The notes under the pieces were generated by a model, which was not told the DNA's origin, searched no databases, and was given only the letters and a program-made list of their open reading frames with translations. A stretch of 64,000 nt of DNA from Helopsaltes ochotensis. Taxonomy: Eukaryota > Chordata > Aves > Passeriformes > Locustellidae. The position numbers were made by a program, and so were the translations under genes. The stretch lies in assembly GCA_013400155.1 (NCBI GenBank), contig VXBM01000022.1, positions 483,134-547,133 of the forward strand, given 5' to 3'. Below are positions 38,807 to 51,650 of this stretch, one piece after another (within the stretch, counting starts at the first letter, position 1; each line of letters starts with the position of its first letter).

Positions 38807-39096
38807 TGTCGAAATGGGAGACAGGAAAGGACCGCACTCACATGCTGGATCGTCCAAGGCAAGAAGGGGGCCATTTATTTACAAACCTCAACATTTATAG
38901 AACTCCAAACGTGACCATGGATTGGTGGGTGAAGTTGCCACCTCTCCAATCACACTGGTCAAATCAGCAGTCCACCAACTCTCTCCTCCTCCATGAAAGT
39001 ATGAAAAACAACTTTTTACATTTAAGTGTGTGAGAAACTCCATTATAGAAATGCAAAGATCAGAAGGCCCAATAACTTGAGAACCGCGGGGCAACA
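38807..39096 (-). mobile_element. Solo LTR of an endogenous retrovirus (ERVK/class II-like)
   Basis: The element is 290 bp, starts TGTTGCCCCGCGGTTCTCAA on the minus strand and ends CTCCCATTTCGACA, so it has the 5'-TG...CA-3' ends and short inverted termini (TGT/ACA) of an LTR. On the minus strand a TATA box (TATAAATG, 38892-38899 complement) is followed about 12 bases on by AATAAA (38874-38879 complement) and then a U5-like end. Perfect 6-bp target duplications flank it. No gag, pol or env sequence adjoins it, so it is the product of recombination between two LTRs. It could in principle still act as a promoter or polyadenylation signal on the minus strand. The family assignment is from structure and TSD length, not from a database. 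Confidence 0.88.
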
Positions 39097-39102
39097 ATGG
39101 TA
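39097..39102. repeat. Target-site duplication, right copy (ATGGTA)
   Basis: An exact copy of the left 6-mer, directly after the LTR terminus. Perfect identity suggests that the insertion is not very old, although six bases is a weak clock. Confidence 0.9.
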
Positions 39103-41399
39103 TAAACACTAAGCTACGTTTTTTCTTAACATTGAATCCCATGGGGCTGCCAGAAGAGAAAAGAATATATGTAAGTCTATACAATAACTAATTTATATTG
39201 TGCCTGTAGCTTTCAGTGTCATCTATACTGCATAACTAATCTTTCTGGTCAGAGCAGTGAATAAGGATCTATGCATGAATACAGATATTTTTGTACTTTG
39301 CACGTTATCAGCTTACTGAATTGTAGTAAAATTCTCCTACTTTTACTCACAACACATAGCAATTTACTCCTGAGACAAACATGCTGCTCCTTCTTGTGTT
39401 TGCATTGCCACTCCCTGGAAATCTCAATTTCTTTTTTTAGTGAAGAACAGGAAATTTATTTTGCATACTTCATTTGGCATCTTCTTTTTGCCCAGCTGAA
39501 AATATTTTGGAAAAAATGAAAGGTCCATCCATAAAATATGCTGTTTAAAAACAATGAGAAATTGTTTAGCCATAAAGCCCTCAGCCATAAATGGATGCTT
39601 TAGGCTTGGTTCTGATCTCTTCTGTCAAACAATAGCTGCTGAAATACTGTCTGAACACTCAGAGTAGATGGGAGGGAAGAGGAAAACAAGTAACAGAGAG
39701 TCATCTCACAGAAGTCAAAGAGTTTCCATGTGAGTAAAGTAGCTCACAAATATCAAAAGTCAGCATTTTATACTGCAATTCATCATAAATTGAAAAAAAA
39801 AATTAACAGTCATTCTGCTTCTCCTTTTCTTATGCTTTAGGTAAAACTTTTTCCTCTCTCTGTCTTTGATAATTACAGCACATATCAAAATCCATAGCAG
39901 TTTTGAAGTGCCTTCATAGTGGAAGACCTCAACTTAACAGATGCAGCTTTGCAAGCTGCCTTTCTACCAACTTGACATTTTGTGGGCAAGCTCCCTTCCA
40001 TTAATGAGTGAGTAACATCCCTGTGACTATTGCAGTGATGGCTCACATGGAAAAGTAATACGAGGAAAGTATTTAACATACGTGCAGCTGTCTGTTGTGT
40101 TACTCCAGCTGGTGGAAATAAACTCTAGAGATCAACCAGTTATTTGGGAAACACCACTGGTTGACAGGCCACAGTAAGTTGTCCTCTATGCATTTATACT
40201 TCTTACCAAGAAGGTAAACATCAGAAGACAATCTCTTGAGAGGGTCCTCCCAGCTCCCAAGTGTACATCCTCACCCACAAATATGCTGTATCCACAGTTC
40301 ATGTTTTGATTTAAGGGTATGTCAACTAGCTCTTATCCAAAATTCCTGTCAAATACTCAAAAGTTTTAAAACTTTTTTTGTTTGTTTGTTTGTTTGTGTT
40401 TTTGTATTTTTATAACACTCTACATTACCTCTTTATTACTAGCAGAAGAATTGGAAGTGGCACTCTCTGTGGCTCGTAAGTCTGAAGAAATTGTTGCAAA
40501 CCTTCCAATCTAATTGATCAAGCAGGTTATAATACATAGGAAAATGGGCAAGGCTAAAATTAGAAGCAAAGAAGTTAACTGAAGAGGTAATCTAAAGGTA
40601 CTAGCAAAAGATAATAAGCCCAAGTTTCTAAGAAGAACAAAGAGGAATAAAATGGAATACCAAAGAATCATTTTCTCTTTTGAAAAAGAAGGTTATTGAA
40701 TTCATATTTTAATTCATTTAATGTACCATGCATTTTATCCCCTCATTCACTGCGGAGGACATTAAACAACACAAAGCCTCAATATATATGGGGCGAGAAA
40801 ACTGTACTCAGGAATGTTAACAGAAATTGCTTTAGAAAGAAGTGTAAACCTAAGGCTTCCATAAACAATATAGAAAGGCATGTTCAAATTAACCTAGGTA
40901 TAAAAATCCCCGGAACAGCCTTCTGTTAGACCTGTTAAACCCCCTGAGAAACAGCCGATTATTGTGCCACGGATCATCCTATCAGCATTGCACAGATGAA
41001 ATCAGAAGACTCCAGACATTATGACAAACCTCTACTTTAAGAATTGAACGATCCATTAGCTATACGGTTAGTACAGGTAAGATTGTACATGGAGAATGGT
41101 TGCAACTGAGGATTATTTAAATACAGTATCAAAACCCCCTTTTGTTTACAATGGAACAGCCCACTGGCTAATAAATTCTTCAAGCACATCTACGCTCACA
41201 GACACAGACTCTTGCTTAGTTTCTTCAACCCAGCTAGGCACAACATGCTTTGGAAGCTGCGCGGATACTGCAAACGCTGTCTTGCAAAGAGGAAAATACC
41301 ACTCATTGGTGCAAGATCTCTGTCTCCCAAGTAGGCTAAGATTTTGTAGGCTGAGAATTATGTCAGGAGACAAAGCCAGTTTTTGTAGCGTTGGGTAAG
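39103..41399. other. Unique non-coding sequence leading to the CpG island
   Basis: No exon can be supported. A TTTG microsatellite is listed separately. A consensus-quality 5' splice-site-like sequence, CAG|GTAAGA, has its GT at 41077-41078, about 320 bp before the island. It could end an upstream first exon, but no open frame, promoter motif or partner acceptor can be tied to it. Confidence 0.45.
40377..40396. repeat. (TTTG)5 microsatellite
   Basis: Five TTTG units extend a preceding T run and are followed by TGTTTTTG. This is ordinary simple sequence. Confidence 0.9.
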
Positions 41400-42060
41400 C
41401 ATGCACGGGGTCCCGAAGTCGTTCGGTGCAGGAACATTTGCCCCATCACTGCTTCGGCTCTGACACTCAGCACTGCCCTTAGCGCGGCACGGCACCGAGG
41501 TGAGAGCCGTGAGCAAAGACAATGGCAGGAAGCAGGAACACCTGGTAGAAACGAGGATTTGAGCGTATTTTTGGAGCTACGGCAAGGCAGTTTTCCTGCG
41601 CGGCCCCGGCAGCCACACGAGCAGCAAAACCACGGGGGCGAGCGGCGCTCCGCGTCCGGAGGCCGCGGCTGCAGTTCACCCGGCGGCCACCAGATGGCGC
41701 CTGGGATTTGGCGACCGCCGCCCCTGCCGGGAGCTCTCCCGGCCCTCCGCTTGGAGCTGCTCCGGGAGAGCGGAGGGAAAACCGCCCCTCAGCCCTGGAT
41801 TGTTCACTGCCGCGGGTCTGTAGTTGAAGCTAGAGACCGGCCCTTTTGCAAAATATTCCCCAAAACTACCGTGATCGCTCTGGTGCTCCAGCTGCTGCCT
41901 TTGCTCTTCTCCACTCTGCTTTGCTTTGCTGCACCTTTACCCAAACGCTGCTCCTGGGGCAGGGGCACCAGCGCGGGACATCGCGTTAAGGACTGCAGGG
42001 AAGGAGAATTATGGCCGTCACCGCTGCCCAGTGCCGCAGTCATGCTCGCCTTTAACGCTG
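41400..42060. promoter_or_regulatory. CpG island, probable promoter or first-exon region
   Basis: Between 41461 and 41880 I count about 38 CpG dinucleotides in 420 bases, against zero to one per 60 bases in most of the window, with high GC throughout. The densest line (41641-41700) has ten. Unmethylated islands of this size in birds usually cover a transcription start. Possible 5' splice sites include CGAG|GTGAGA (GT at 41500-41501, plus strand). There is no convincing TATA box, as is usual for island promoters. A lncRNA start, an alternative promoter of a distant gene or an orphan island are all possible. The direction of transcription is not resolved. Confidence 0.8.
41687..41701 (+). promoter_or_regulatory. 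CTCF-binding motif, perfect core match
   Basis: CCACCAGATGGCGCC fits the core CCASYAGRKGGCRSY at all 15 positions. It sits in the middle of the CpG island and contains CpG, so binding could be methylation-sensitive. Forward orientation would predict loops to reverse-oriented sites to the right, a general rule for CTCF and cohesin. Occupancy is inferred. Confidence 0.65.
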
Positions 42061-42131
42061 AGGTCACTTCCAGGGAAGTTCCCATCAGAGGTTATGTGAA
42101 GGATACAGGAGGGGTGTATGTAGTTTTCTAG
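41694..42131 (+). other. 145-codon ATG open frame in the CpG island, doubtful as a gene
   Basis: The frame is open upstream to 41391 (246 codons), but the only start there is TTG, which a vertebrate gene would rarely use. The first ATG is at 41694, inside the CTCF motif, with a weak context (C at -3, G at +4). Counting from 41391, the N-terminal part is rich in Arg, Gly and Pro, and a hydrophobic stretch lies at about residues 161-182. I recognise no domain. GC-rich islands seldom contain stop codons, so a frame of this length is expected by chance. The minus strand is also open here over 93 codons. Confidence 0.12.
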
Positions 42132-45100
42132 GCATACACATATTTAAATACATTAAGGCATGTGAATTCTCATTTTTTAGGTTACTTGGAGTGCAGGGTT
42201 TTTTTTCTTAAATTTTTTTCCAAAACATTCTTTCCACAAATTTCTCCTTAGTGCAGTGGCTCACTGTTTTTCACAGTGATACCTGATTATCTGCAAGACT
42301 GAATCTATACTCTTGTGGTTGAATTTCTGGGTTTCTTGGGAGCCATTCCCTCGCATTCCATGGAGAGGTACTGGAATAAATGCAGGTTTCTTGATTGCAA
42401 AGGGTCACAGTGTTGGAATTTACCTCTCCTATGCTTTTGGCAACAACAACCTCTGTGTAAATCTGATAATATGGGCGGCAAACACATGTTAGGTTAGAAA
42501 ATGGTACAGCAGCTGCTGTGCTTCTGGTAGTAACTTAGTCAAATAGATTCAGTAATGTCCAATATTTAGACATGTACTCTTGCAAATACAATGGGCCTTT
42601 GGGTTTCAGGAAAACCTGATAAAGCAGCTCCCTGATTCTGGACACTAAATGTAATAAGGCTAATCATAATAATCCTTTTAAAAAATAAAATTTCCAGCCC
42701 TTCCTTAGATTATACCCTAGAAACTGAAAAACAGTATTTAAGGCAAAAAACTTATCAAAGCCAGATTTTTAGGTATTTTGATGATTTGGTTTTGATTTAT
42801 ATTTTCTCCTGAGGAGTGGGGAGGGCATGGGTATTTTTCCTCAAAAATTAAAATTCTGTAGTGTTTTTCCTCTTTGCTCTGCAGGGCAGTTTTCTCCTTT
42901 GAAACATCTCAAGATGTCCAGCTGTCCTGCTGCGATGGAGAACAGTGAAGTACCTTCATAATAGTATCAGGAGAACAATCTCTGGCTTAGGTGCTCTGCT
43001 GGAGTCAAAATCAAATGTAAGTGCAGGAACACCTCTGTTGCATTCCAATTCAATTTCTGTTCTGATGAAATCACTTATTTCTGTTAATATTTGTTACATT
43101 AATGTCTATAAATCAAATATTGCAAGAGATTCCATTGTGTTAGACACCATGAAAGCAGAGAGCAGACAGTGTGCTCTCAGCTGTTGTTTCCCCATCTGTC
43201 AAGTGAAGACAATATGCCTTCTCTCTACAAGTACATGAGCACTAATTAATTAATATTTGTAAAAGGATATGTAAATGCTAAGTATTATTTATGAATTATA
43301 GTATAAATGAAGATTCGTGGAGAGGCCATGAAGAGAAGACACAGATGGCATTAGAGGGCAGAGAGAGTAGCTCAGAGTGCCAAGATTAGGCTAGAAGAAG
43401 AAGAAAGGAAGCAAAGTAAAGTAAATTTTTAACTAAAGAAGAAGAGTTGGTTTTGCTTAACAAAAATAAAGTGAGAGTGCAAAGGATATGAACAATATAA
43501 AAATGAGTTTATGAAGAAAGCTCAGCACAATAGTGGTCTATGTGGAACATGCTGGAAATAAAAAAGGTAATAAAAAGAAAATTTGAAAGAAATAGACAAG
43601 AAGAGCCCTACTAATGTGCATAATACCGTGATTTATATATGCTCTTTATTTCAAAGTATCTCCTGTACCCTTAGAATGTTAAAGCCTTTCTCAGCAAAAC
43701 AAAGGAAGTGATAAGAGGTCCTGCTCTACCCAGGTGAGTGAGTATGTAGGTGTTCATAGGATTGTGGCCTCAACATCGCCCAGAAGGCAGGTGATGAAAA
43801 TGTTAGAGACACACAGTACTGTATGATATTGCGTTGTATGAGCTGATCTGAACTTCGTGAAAAGCTCCATCAGGGAACATCCAGCAAATTAGAGAAAGTG
43901 GTTCTGGACAGAAGAATCACCTCTTCTTTCAACAACATCCAATGTCCTTGTGGGCATTTCATTCTTTTCTATACTGTGCATGTCAAGAACTTGCTTAACT
44001 TTCCTAGTTAGAAAAGTGTATTTTGGAAAAACAGAAGAATATTATGACAACACAATTTTTCCCTAAATACTGGGAAAAATATTTATAAATATTCATATTA
44101 GAGGTCCAAACTAAATTTTGGGTTGACTTCACTCTCACCAATCTTTTATTTCCTTTCCAGGAATGTTCAAGAGCACAGCTTTTACTGATATAAGTGTATA
44201 TCAAGTGCAGGCTTTGGAAGTGAAGTGCTGCACTGGTTCTACAAAGTCAGCCTCAAAATCACACTGTGAGATGTAACTCTTGCAATTTTCTGTTTGAGTT
44301 TTAGCTGAAAAAGAAATTAAGAATACAATGTCATTTATGCAGAAAACCACAAAAATGCATAGTACTTATTTCAAGAATGTGCAGTAGGGTGTTTGTGAAT
44401 GGTCCCACAACAAGATCAACTAAATTAGGAAGTAACTAAATATTCAAAAGGAAGGGAGAAATCCAAGAATTGAAGGATCTGCTCAGACACTTCACAAACA
44501 GACCCAACAGGCAACATTTTCCCAAGAGATTGCTCGTGGAAATTATTTGCTTCATTTCAATTGTTAACAAGCATAAGCGGCTGAGCTCCACCTTCTCCGT
44601 GGCACAGTAGTGAACTCCAAGGCTGTTTTTTACCAGCATTACCAGAAATCAATGAATTAGGTTTGGACAGGTCCTCCTCTGTTATTACACTGACACTCAC
44701 ATCCATCTGGCTGCTTTGAGTAAATGTGGAGAAAAAACATGAAAAATATACATCCTGGGTTTACTTTGATCTCTAAAAATAAGGATATATATTTAGGTAT
44801 ATAATAATACTGCTAACCTCTGTTCACTAAGCAATCTTGGCTTTTCCCTTGGCTCTCAGTTTGACACATCTCCAGCATGAAATGGGCTAAGATTGCCATG
44901 AAACTGAAAGCTCTGGGTGTGGAAATTAGGGAATGCATAGACAGATTCTTTTTTCCTTTTTAAACATATGCCAATAAATAAGTCCTTCCCCAACCCCTCC
45001 CCAAAAAAAAGTTTTCTGAATTTCTTGGTAAATATCACTACAAACCTTGTTTAGAAAGCCCAAAGCAATTAAAGCAGTTTCCCTTAGGGAGCTTCTGTTA

Positions 45101-46970
45101 GACCCACGGGGCATCAAAGGCCAAAACCAGGGATTGACTCAACCCTGAAATGGTACACTGGTCCTGGTGAGAACTGCCACGAAGATCAGGTCACTTTTCG
45201 ACATGAGCTTTGCCAATGGGAAAGCAAGAGGAAAGCAGGAGATTGCTGCAGAGCTCTAAAAAGAGCCAGGAAGCAGCTGCTAATGTTCTGATACTGACAT
45301 ACATATTTGGCCACCAAAGGGGTTAAAGGAGCAAGCATGGATGTAGAGGTAAATCTCAGAAAGGACAGGAATGTTAAACTATTGTTGTTAGGTGCATTGT
45401 CTGGTCAAAGTTGTAAGATAGCTTTCTTACCTATTAAATATTGTTCAGAAAATTTAAAAATCTAAACATGTAAAATAAAAAATGAACATGAAACACTTTG
45501 ATTCACAGTATTTCTAGTTCCTTTAGTGCACAGTAAACTTCTGTACCAGTGTTACCTGAGGGACACATGATGTAAAGATGATTTTAGGAAGAGACAATTG
45601 CTTAAATATTGGCAGAGTATTCTTTGCAATCTTTATGGCCTACTGGTTGCACCAATCTGCTGCATGTGACGTTTGGACAGAGCACATTTAAGATGGGTAA
45701 GAAGAATTCCTGCTTCCAACACTTGCACTGAAATAAAACCTTCTTTACTTGAGCGGGCCCTCCCAACCTAGACGGGCATGTTTTATGGGGAAGGCCAGGA
45801 GCACTTGTCAGCTTACACAAATGTGGTGAAGGGCAGGGCACTTGTAAAACTTCCACAAGCCCATGGCTGGGGACTTGCATCTTTAATAGCCAAGAAGCAA
45901 CTGAATATTTCATAATAATCATAATTCCAGGAAACAGAAACACTGAATGACACAGAACCTACTATTTTATTGTCGTACACTCTGTTACATAAATCTTGAC
46001 ATATACAATTTCAGGACTCTTAAGAAGATCTGCAATACATTTCATAGTTTTTACTGTGAAAATGGAAGCTATGTCTAAAAAAATAGAGGAAGGAGTCAAA
46101 AGCAAAATGAGTATTGAGGTTTATCACATATTTTTCTGCAACCAGGACAGCCCTAGAGCTGCCTCAACTTTGAAAATATCTCAAATATTAAAATATCTCA
46201 AATATTTAATTTTAACTTATTAATGTTGTAATTTTTTGTAATTTGGAAATAAGACTGTGACAAACTCAGGTAAAACATGTTATAAGGGACTAATATGTAG
46301 TAGAAAAGAATAAGTGCATTAATGCATCTCCACATGCTAGTGACTAGTAGCTGTTCTTAAAGTTAACCTTCTATTTTTTTTCTCCATAATTCATCTAATT
46401 ATCCTCATAATATGTCCTTTTTAAAAGTCTTTCTTCACTGTTCATGAAGGCAACTCTAATGTAAGAAAGATATTTACATATTAAATAGGTAGAAAACTAT
46501 TACTCTGTTTTGCAACTGAGAATGTCAAACCAAAGGACTTCACTGTACTTTTCCTTTTGTAATCTCTTTTTAAGAGTTCTATTGGAGAGATATGACCATG
46601 ATTCGGAACATTGTTGTTTCATTTAATTTGCATCCAAGAGCCACAGAGCCATCTACCTACCTGCTTTTATATGTGCTGTTAGGAATATTAGAGAGGAATG
46701 GCGTGTTCCTTGCTGTGACATATGCTTTCCAGGCAGGTTTAGTTGAATCACTTAATGCAAGATCCACAGAGACATCCAGACCCAGAGCCAACCTACTTAA
46801 TTTTAAATTTGAATATAAAATGAAGTGAGTGTCCCCAGAAAAGGCTTTGATAATATGGTATTCAGGATTTGCCTAAAAGGTAGGAAAAAGTGTATTTGAT
46901 TTCCTTGAAGCAGAAAAAGCAACTGAGCCTTGCTCTTCCTCATTAGATCCCTACATTAAACAATAGGTAA
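42132..46970. other. Unique AT-rich non-coding sequence
   Basis: The CpG density falls away immediately after the island. No exon, RNA gene or repeat family is recognised. A 17-bp-period duplication near 46.18 kb is listed separately. Purine-rich stretches (about 43.3-43.65 kb) and several AT-rich runs are present. Confidence 0.5.
46174..46206. repeat. Two-copy direct duplication, 17-bp period
   Basis: AAATATCTCAAATATT occurs at 46174-46189 and again at 46191-46206, exact over 16 bases and separated by one A. It is likely a slippage duplication in AT-rich DNA. Confidence 0.85.
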
Positions 46971-46976
46971 CCTTTT

Positions 46977-46987
46977 CTCTCTCTCTN

Positions 46988-47015
<28 letters not shown>
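46977..47015. repeat. (CT)5 followed by an ambiguous base and 28 T
   Basis: (CT)5 at 46977-46986 is followed by the only N in the window (46987) and then 28 T (46988-47015). The ambiguity marks a base that sequencing or polishing could not settle, so the tract length should not be trusted. Confidence 0.95.
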
Positions 47016-47018
<3 letters not shown>

Positions 47019-50000
47019 GAGGTGGTCATACATCACAAGTTATGGATATGTTTTTTTAAAGCTTAGTTCTGTCTGTGTGTTTAGGGATGCCCTGAGCAGA
47101 TTGGATTGAACTGCTTGCTCTAGGTGAGGAAATACAGTATTTGAGGTTCTCAACAGCACTTAGATGAAGGTAGGAACCGATCTGTTCAGGACTTTCAAGA
47201 TATTGAAGGTTCTCCTTTTATCTAAGGACTTCAAAGCACTTGATAAATAAAACAAGTATCATTTTCTCATTTCACTGACTGAGAACCCACAGAGATGTAG
47301 TATTTACACTGGGCACTTTACCTGTCTTCACAAAGCCGTGAGGCAATCTTACTCCTAGTGCTGCCTTCCCGGCATTCCTCAGGTTGTGTTAACTTTCCTG
47401 TGTTCAGGATTGCTAGTTCAAACACCTGAACTCATAGGAACTGTTAAAATCAACTAAGATATTGTTTAAAATAGGCATGGCCAAATCCTTTGAGATCCAA
47501 GATTTCTACACAGGTTTTATAAAGAGGAAATAGAAATATTTTTCTTTGCAGGTTTGGTTGAAGACTTTTGACACTATTTGTTTCAAAACTTCTATTTGAG
47601 AAAATAGGAGGAAAACATTTCCTCTCTTTATATCAGGAGTTTATCTAAAAGAGCCAGTTCCAAATCTGAAAATCAAGCTATATATGTTTATATGACTTTA
47701 CACAGACATGAAGAGCTGCTGTTGAGTAGTGCTGTAAGGAGATATTATATAGAGATAAATATAGAAATAGCTGAGAAATAGTTGGATGAGAGAACCAAAC
47801 ACCACTATTGGAAATAAGAAACCTTAGGAGTCAGAGCTTTGGGAACTTTACCGATTAAAATGATGTGCCAAGGTGTTTGGTCAGGTGCACAAGCAAAGAA
47901 AGGTTCTCTGGTTATCTGGGTTTTCATGTATTTAAAACAAAAAAAATCTGAAAAAACCCCCACCAAACAACAACAACAAACAAGCCAGGATTGGGTACAA
48001 TATTGTAAATAAGCAACAAAGAAACTTGACTGTTGCTGATCTCTTATCATTTCTAAAATAACCCAAGTCTGCATAAAAGACCAGTTCAGCAGGTAAATAG
48101 AAAATTGATCAGGAGCATTCTAATGAAAGTGTGGTGGCATAAGTTACTTTTGCCAATCTAAGGACAGCCATGGCCTTTGTCAGAAGCAGTCCTGCCAAGG
48201 AAGTTTTAGGCTCCCACATTTATGGCAAACCGTAGCTCAAGTAGTCAAGACCCCAAGAACTGAACATCTTCCAGCTCCCTAGAATTACTCACTGGAATGA
48301 TCCACACTTGTATTCTTACATTGAGAAGCTCAAGTCCACAAAAATCCCTGGAACAGCTCTCTCTGTAGGACTCTCTAAACTGGGTTGAACTCAAAAGTCC
48401 TCTCAAGGAAACTTGAATTTCTGCAAATGATACACTAGAGCCAGTGTTTGCTGACTCCATCTGCTGTAGGGCTGTCAAGTTGGTGTTCAGCTTCTGTGTT
48501 TAGTGCTGGGTCCAAAAACTAAGCTGAGACAGAAGCTAAGGAAAAAAACACTTTTAGTTTTCATTAGGAATGTCTGATTTCCATTCCCAGGAAAATAATG
48601 TTGAAAGATCTTTATTCAAAATTCCAGAATTCTTCGAAAAATGCTTTTTCTGACTTCTGGTCACTCTGGCTCATGGTGATACCTGTCTTCAAGATCTGAT
48701 AGTAGTTTGGAAAAAAAAGCTAGGGCAGAGACCACAGAGCAGGAGCTTGTACGGTTCATCATAACTGAACTGAGAAAAAAAATGGTGAGCTGGGAAAAAT
48801 ATCTGTTTGCAGTAAATGTCATGCTGAGTTATAACATAGAATCAAAATCAGTTTCTATCAAACCCAGCACTCATGGGGAGGCAACCAAAGAGCTTTTGGC
48901 TCTCCTGCCTCTACCCCACCATGCTTTCCTTGGCACTGGAGTTGCAGCAGGAGTGAGAGAATGCCAGCCTTGTAGCCTCTGGTCAGCAGTAAGCTCACCC
49001 CACACCCATGGGCTGCCCCATGCAGAGGGCACGGCCCTGCCAGCGGGAGATAACCTTCAGGGAACACATTCTGGGCCCTGGCAGGACTAGCTTGGGACCA
49101 GGACAGGATGGCCAGAGTGCTCCCTCCTGTTCCTGCCACCAATTGCTTTTACTTAATTAGGGCCATTTCTGTAACTTCTGCACACATATGTGCTTGTGTC
49201 TGGAGATTATTTAGGATTGTCCATAGCACAAACACAGAATCTGGAAGAGGTGATCAAACATGGCTTGATCAAACAACCACATGAAAGGGAAGGAATAACA
49301 TACGTCTGTAGGAGAAGCCAGAGGCAATGGCTCCAGCAGTTGTGTACAGATGACTGAATGCTGAAATGACAGGACTTTCACAGAGCCCCAGTGGGGGGTC
49401 AGTGATGGCAGCAGGAGCCCTTTTGGTGGTGCTCACACGTGCATCCTTCCCTTCATCCTACCTAGAGTCTGCTCAGGCTGGATCCGGAACGCTCTTGATT
49501 TTTCATCTTCTTTGCAGATTTATAGCTAGATATATGTGGAAAACTAGGGTAAGAAAACTGTGTTAAAATGATTCATAGGCCCTGGCACACACAGAGACAG
49601 GGGTGGTGAGACCACTGCTGTTCGCAGCCTGAGTGTAGTTTGAATCAAGGCTGAAAAGCACCAGTCTCAAAATGAAAGACACCTGAGACCTCTTTGGTGT
49701 GGCTGCAAAAGAGCCTTACAGACAGACCTAAGGTCTAAGGTCTATCTTGTACGTCTTTATCTGCCTTATGTATGATAGAGTGGGAAGATTTGCAAGAACA
49801 TTAAATAGAGAAAAAAATACATAATTTTTTTTTTTTAGTCAGAATGCTTTATTACTCTTCCTTGGTCCTGATTAAATGCCTAGGACATGAATAAATCAAT
49901 AAGATGGAGCTAATAAATGAGTGACTTGCTCCTGGTGACTGTCATACATTCTTGACCAAAATGAGTAAAGATGTAAGTGCAAGAGACAGACATAATAGGC

Positions 50001-51559
50001 AAATATAGATAGCAAATATTATAAAGAGTAACTTCATTTTATCTTATTCTGTTATGCAAATTGAAGAAACCATTAAAAAAAGAGAAAGAAAATACTGAAT
50101 TAATTACCCTTATGCTGCATTTACAGCAATGAATGTGGACACCTGAATGATGGAGGTGAAGACCATTTTTGAAATGTTCTTCAAAAATGACAAAATTCAA
50201 TACCAGAAAAGAAGGGGCATTCAGAAAACCACCAGTGCTTGCTGTTTGAGGAAATTGAGGCACACCATGGCCTTTTGTCTCTCCTTCAGAAGCAGACCAT
50301 TGTCAGAAACCAAGTACCACACTAACTGTGACAGTGGGTTTGGGTTGCAACTCCTTTGTTGTTTTATAATAATTAGATAATTGTATTTCTATATTGAAGT
50401 GTCATAGCAAAAAGAAACTTGAAGCACAAATTTAAATATTATTAGCTTGTTAGTGGTGGTTTTTAGGAGTCCAATTTTTTTCCCTCAGCTCCCATCCTAT
50501 TTTTTTTTAAATTTCTCCAGGGCATGTCATATATAGTGAAAAATCTCAATGGAGGCCCACAGGTATCACTGCTGTTTAGTCAGACTTCAAATTGGGCTCT
50601 AATGGTTTTAGATAGAAGAGCAGATGGAGAGGGTTTGTTCACTAGTCGGTGCCCTTGCCTCAGAGTTCACCTCAAGTTGTTTTCAGAAATTCTCACTTCA
50701 TGCACATTACTTATTTATATCATCACTTTTTTTTCCCACTTCATAGATAATTGCTACTTAATTGATACTGCCTTTATACAAGCCTCCACAATAGCAAGCA
50801 ACAAGACTCACTGCTAAATAGAGGAATCATTAATCTGTGTATATATTCTGGATTTCTTTTAAAGATGGGCTGGAAATAAGCAAAGTCATTAGTAGTTTGT
50901 TTGCAACAGTGTATTTATGAAAGCTCTATGGAGAATGTGTCAACAGTCAGTATGTAACAGAGCAATTAACACAGTACTTTTGTACTTTTGACTGTTAGCA
51001 TGGGAGTAAACAGAAGCAGATGTGAAGTGTTTGTGCCGTTAGTATTCACAGACTGTTCTGACATATGCAAATACAACTAATGCTTACAGAGCTTGCAACT
51101 CTTATTGTACCATGACCTTGCTTACCAAACCTTGGGACAGGACTACACACTTTCCTAATAATTATTAACAATACACAGATACAACCTTTTTGTTTTTAAA
51201 GCATTATGGGCTGCAGTGGTAAAGCTTCACAAATAAATGTGCTGGTAGTGTTACCCATACATACAGCTTGTTTTAGACAGTGCTTTCTTCAATGTAAAAA
51301 AGAACAAACAATAAAGAAGTAATGAAAAATGCATACAGAAAGCTAGAACAGGAATCATCTCTGAAACACTGCTTCAGCTCTAATTATACAAGCCCACTGA
51401 AGTTCAATAGTTAATACATGCATCAGATTCTGTGTATTTAGGACAGAGTTCAAACCGAGACCTTTCACTGCTACAGTCTTAAAATATATATCTCGCTGAA
51501 GCAACTCCAGTCAGGCTGCTAAAATAGAATGCCAACACTGAAATGATTTTCTGCCCTGT

Positions 51560-51650
51560 AAAAAAAAAAAAAAAATCATGTACTTGACCTAATAAAATCA
51601 CCTGCATCCTGAAAAAAAAAAAAAAAGAAAAGAAGAAAGAGAAAAGAAGG
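51560..51650. repeat. Paired A homopolymers and purine tract
   Basis: A run of 16 A (51560-51575) and one of 15 A (51612-51626) are about 36 bases apart. The second leads into a GA-rich purine tract to about 51650. The intervening sequence is not recognised. This is plain low complexity. Confidence 0.85.

Noticed and set aside
40790..41090. Possible mitochondrial insertion
   Set aside because: A few stretches looked reminiscent of mitochondrial RNA sequence, but no block could be matched to a specific mitochondrial gene.
48900..49140. GC-rich patch as a possible CpG island or exon
   Set aside because: There are only about three CpGs in 240 bases and no conserved-looking frame, so it is CpG-depleted GC-rich sequence. 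The patches at 12.9, 36.8 and 52.2 kb were rejected for the same reason.
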